From: Arthrobacter sp. DWC3
GTDB taxonomy: Bacteria > Actinomycetota > Actinomycetes > Actinomycetales > Micrococcaceae
DNA length: 64,000 nt
NCBI RefSeq assembly: GCF_002929375.1
Contig: NZ_PJIP01000005.1
Coordinates: 186,001 to 250,000, forward strand
Direction of reading: 5' to 3'
Shown here: one piece after another, positions 62,098-64,000 of the stretch
Layout of the letters: each line of letters opens with the position of its first letter
How positions within the stretch are numbered: the first letter of the stretch is position 1
The notes under the pieces: model-generated
Told to the model about the DNA's origin: nothing
Databases searched by the model: none
The model's input: the letters and a program-made list of their open reading frames with translations, nothing else
Made by a program: the position numbers and the translations under genes

Positions 62098-62859
62098 GTG
62101 AACCGTGCATCCCTGGAGAAGCGTCCTGACGAAGTGGCAGCCATGTTCGACGACGTGGCACCCCGGTACGACGTCGTCAACGACGTCCTGTCGATGGGAC
62201 AGACCCGCCGCTGGCGTCGCATCGTGGTGGACGCCGTCGGCGCGGAACCCGGCCGGCGCGTGCTGGACCTCGCCGCCGGCACCGGCACCTCGAGCGAGCC
62301 GTACGCCGACGCAGGCATCGACGTCGTCGCCTGCGACTTCTCCCTCGGCATGCTCAAGGTCGGCAAGCGCCGGCGCCCGGACATCGCGTTCGTGGCCGGT
62401 GACGCCACGGACCTGCCCTTCGCCGACAACTCCTTCGACGCGTCGACCATCTCCTTCGGGCTCCGCAACGTCAACGAGCCGAGGAAGGCGCTCGCCGAGA
62501 TGCTGCGCGTCACCCGGCCCGGCGGCCGCCTCGTCATCGCCGAGTTCTCGCAGCCCACGGTGGCGCTCTGGCGCACCACCTACACCGAGTACCTGATGCG
62601 CGCCCTGCCGGCGATCGCGCGGAAGGTCAGCTCGAACCCCGACGCCTACGTGTACCTCGCGGAGTCCATCCGCGCCTGGCCGAACCAGGACGAGCTCGCG
62701 GCCTGGATCGGCGAGGCCGGCTGGGGCGACGTCGAGTACCGGAACCTGAACGGCGGGATCGTGGCCGTGCACCGCGCCACCAAGGCGCCGGCGGCACCCG
62801 GCGAGGAGCCGCTCCTGCCCGGGCAGGTCCGGCTGCGCCGCACGTCTGCGGCCGCGTAG
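62098..62859 (+). CDS. menG: Demethylmenaquinone methyltransferase MenG (UbiE family)
   Basis: 253-residue SAM-dependent methyltransferase that C-methylates demethylmenaquinone. [20 protein letters not shown] is the UbiE/MenG signature. [19 protein letters not shown] is the SAM site, and [20 protein letters not shown] with [18 protein letters not shown] are later family motifs. It starts at a GTG at 62098 and its stop touches the ATG of the next gene. Co-translation with a menJ-like reductase is probable. Confidence 0.94.
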   Translation: MNRASLEKRPDEVAAMFDDVAPRYDVVNDVLSMGQTRRWRRIVVDAVGAEPGRRVLDLAAGTGTSSEPYADAGIDVVACDFSLGMLKVGKRRRPDIAFVAGDATDLPFADNSFDASTISFGLRNVNEPRKALAEMLRVTRPGGRLVIAEFSQPTVALWRTTYTEYLMRALPAIARKVSSNPDAYVYLAESIRAWPNQDELAAWIGEAGWGDVEYRNLNGGIVAVHRATKAPAAPGEEPLLPGQVRLRRTSAAA

Positions 62860-64000
62860 ATGACCGTCCTGATCGTCGGCGCCGGCCCGGCAGGCTCCAC
62901 CGCGGCGTACTACCTCGCGAGTGCGGGCATCGAGGTCACGGTGCTCGAGAAGACCTGGTTCCCCCGCGAGAAGGTGTGCGGTGACGGGCTGACCCCCCGC
63001 GCCACCCGGGAGCTCCAGCTCCTCGGCCTCCCGCACGACGAGGGCGAGGGATGGCGCCGCAACAAGGGTCTGCGCCTCATCGCGGGCAAGCGCACCGTGG
63101 AGGTGCCCTGGCCCGAGCTCAGCGACTTCCCCGACTACGGCCTGGTCCGCACGCGCCTCGGCTTCGACGAGGCCCTCGCGCAGCACGCGCGTACCGCCGG
63201 CGCCACCATCCTCGAGGGGCACTCGGTGACCACCGCGCTGCGTGACGACGCCGGCCGTGTCACCGGGGTGACGGCGAACCTGCTCGACGCCGACGGGCGG
63301 AAGACGGGGGAGGCCCGCACCTTCACGGCCGACGTCGTGCTCGCCGCCGACGGCAACTCGACCCGCACCGCGGTCAGCCTCGGGATGCAGAAGCGCGACG
63401 ACCGTCCGCTCGGCGTCGCCGTCCGGACCTACTTCACGAGCCCGCGCACCGACGACGACTGGATGGAGGGCTGGCTCGAGCTGCCGGACGCCACCGGGAG
63501 GCCACTGCCCGGCTACGGCTGGGTGTTCGGCGTGGGTGACGGCACCTCCAACGTGGGCCTCGGCATCCTCAACTCGTCCGCGGAGTTCGGCAAGCTGGAC
63601 TACAAGCAGGTCCTGCGTGACTGGACCGCCGGCATGCCCCCGGAATGGGGGTTCACGCCCGAGAACCAGGTGGGGGAGATCCGCGGTGCGGCCCTCCCCA
63701 TGGGCTTCAACCGCACGCCGCACTACAGTCCCGGCCTGCTGCTGCTCGGCGACGCCGGGGGCATGGTCTCGCCGTTCAACGGCGAGGGCATCTCCTACGC
63801 CATGGAGTCCGCACGGTACGCCGCCGAGTTCATCGAGCGGGCACAGGGCATCGGTTCGGCGCTCGGCCGCGACCAGGTGATGTCCGGCTACGCGCCCTAC
63901 GTGAGGTCCCAGTGGGGGAGCCACTTCACGCTGGGCCGGGTGTTCGCGCAGCTGATCGGCAAGCCCGCCGTCATGTCGCTGGCCCTGCGTACGGGCATGC
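62860..64000 (+). CDS. Geranylgeranyl-reductase-family FAD protein (MenJ-like), 3'-truncated
   Basis: FAD-dependent oxidoreductase of the geranylgeranyl reductase family, 380 codons seen before the window ends, so the C-terminus is missing. VLIVGAGPAGSTAAYYLASA is the dinucleotide-binding motif, FPREKVCGDGLTPRA the family signature, and LLLGDAGGMVSPFNGEGISY the second FAD motif. In Mycobacterium the menG-linked member (MenJ) reduces one isoprene unit of menaquinone, and the same role is inferred from position. The ATG at 62860 follows the menG stop directly. Confidence 0.88.
   Translation, partial: MTVLIVGAGPAGSTAAYYLASAGIEVTVLEKTWFPREKVCGDGLTPRATRELQLLGLPHDEGEGWRRNKGLRLIAGKRTVEVPWPELSDFPDYGLVRTRLGFDEALAQHARTAGATILEGHSVTTALRDDAGRVTGVTANLLDADGRKTGEARTFTADVVLAADGNSTRTAVSLGMQKRDDRPLGVAVRTYFTSPRTDDDWMEGWLELPDATGRPLPGYGWVFGVGDGTSNVGLGILNSSAEFGKLDYKQVLRDWTAGMPPEWGFTPENQVGEIRGAALPMGFNRTPHYSPGLLLLGDAGGMVSPFNGEGISYAMESARYAAEFIERAQGIGSALGRDQVMSGYAPYVRSQWGSHFTLGRVFAQLIGKPAVMSLALRTGM

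Overview
The window is 64 kb of very GC-rich bacterial chromosome. Coding frames carry G or C at almost every third codon position, start codons are ATG or GTG, and many neighbouring genes overlap by ATGA or GTGA. Together with the menaquinone genes, a paaABCDE cluster of actinobacterial type, Lrp and TetR regulators, a DUF222-HNH gene with an actinobacterial LexA box and a Streptomyces-like PHO box, this points to an actinobacterium. Micrococcaceae (Arthrobacter and relatives) is the best guess; the family placement is inference. No rRNA, tRNA, CRISPR array, intact insertion sequence or prophage was seen.

Region 1 (1-9243) is phenylacetate catabolism: a partial enoyl-CoA hydratase, paaH, paaZ, a divergent TetR regulator with two operators, then paaABCDE and a paaG-like isomerase. 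PaaABCE epoxidises phenylacetyl-CoA, the isomerase makes the oxepin, PaaZ opens and oxidises the ring, and the hydratase and dehydrogenase finish beta-oxidation. Region 2 (9369-15320) has an FMN reductase, an unknown protein and an Lrp regulator divergent from a branched-chain 2-oxoacid dehydrogenase-type E1alpha/E1beta/E2 operon. Region 3 (15375-20440) has a small acidic protein, a decayed acetyltransferase, an XRE-cupin/B3-B4/EamA operon, a lipoprotein and a CHRD surface protein, the last two preceded by long, possibly structured leaders.

Region 4 (20441-26362) has an octamer repeat array, a UvrA-like ATPase lacking the UvrB-binding domain, a divergent MocR/YczE pair and a metallo-beta-lactamase-fold hydrolase. 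Region 5 (26499-37390) is polyol and arabinoside metabolism: a mannitol-dehydrogenase/HAD-phosphatase fusion, an alditol oxidase, a LacI regulator, a sugar ABC transporter, a GH51 arabinofuranosidase and an aldose 1-epimerase. Palindromes related to one another at the lacI and transporter promoters suggest one LacI regulon. Region 6 (37391-46922) is accessory in character: short tandem repeats, a nucleotide kinase, small membrane proteins, acetyltransferases (one decayed), a dienelactone hydrolase with two fluoride-channel subunits, an SOS-box DUF222-HNH gene, and a DUF6510/flavin-reductase/sulfite-oxidase-like operon that runs on to 47512.

Region 7 (47629-64000) mixes transport and respiration: an MFS carrier, a conserved unknown, a zinc alcohol dehydrogenase, a PAP2 protein, menC, a class I amidotransferase, a frameshifted PhoX phosphatase behind a PHO box, menD, a polar amino-acid ABC transporter, menF, menG and a menJ-like reductase cut by the window end. 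The men genes are spread over 12 kb and interrupted by unrelated transport and hydrolase genes.
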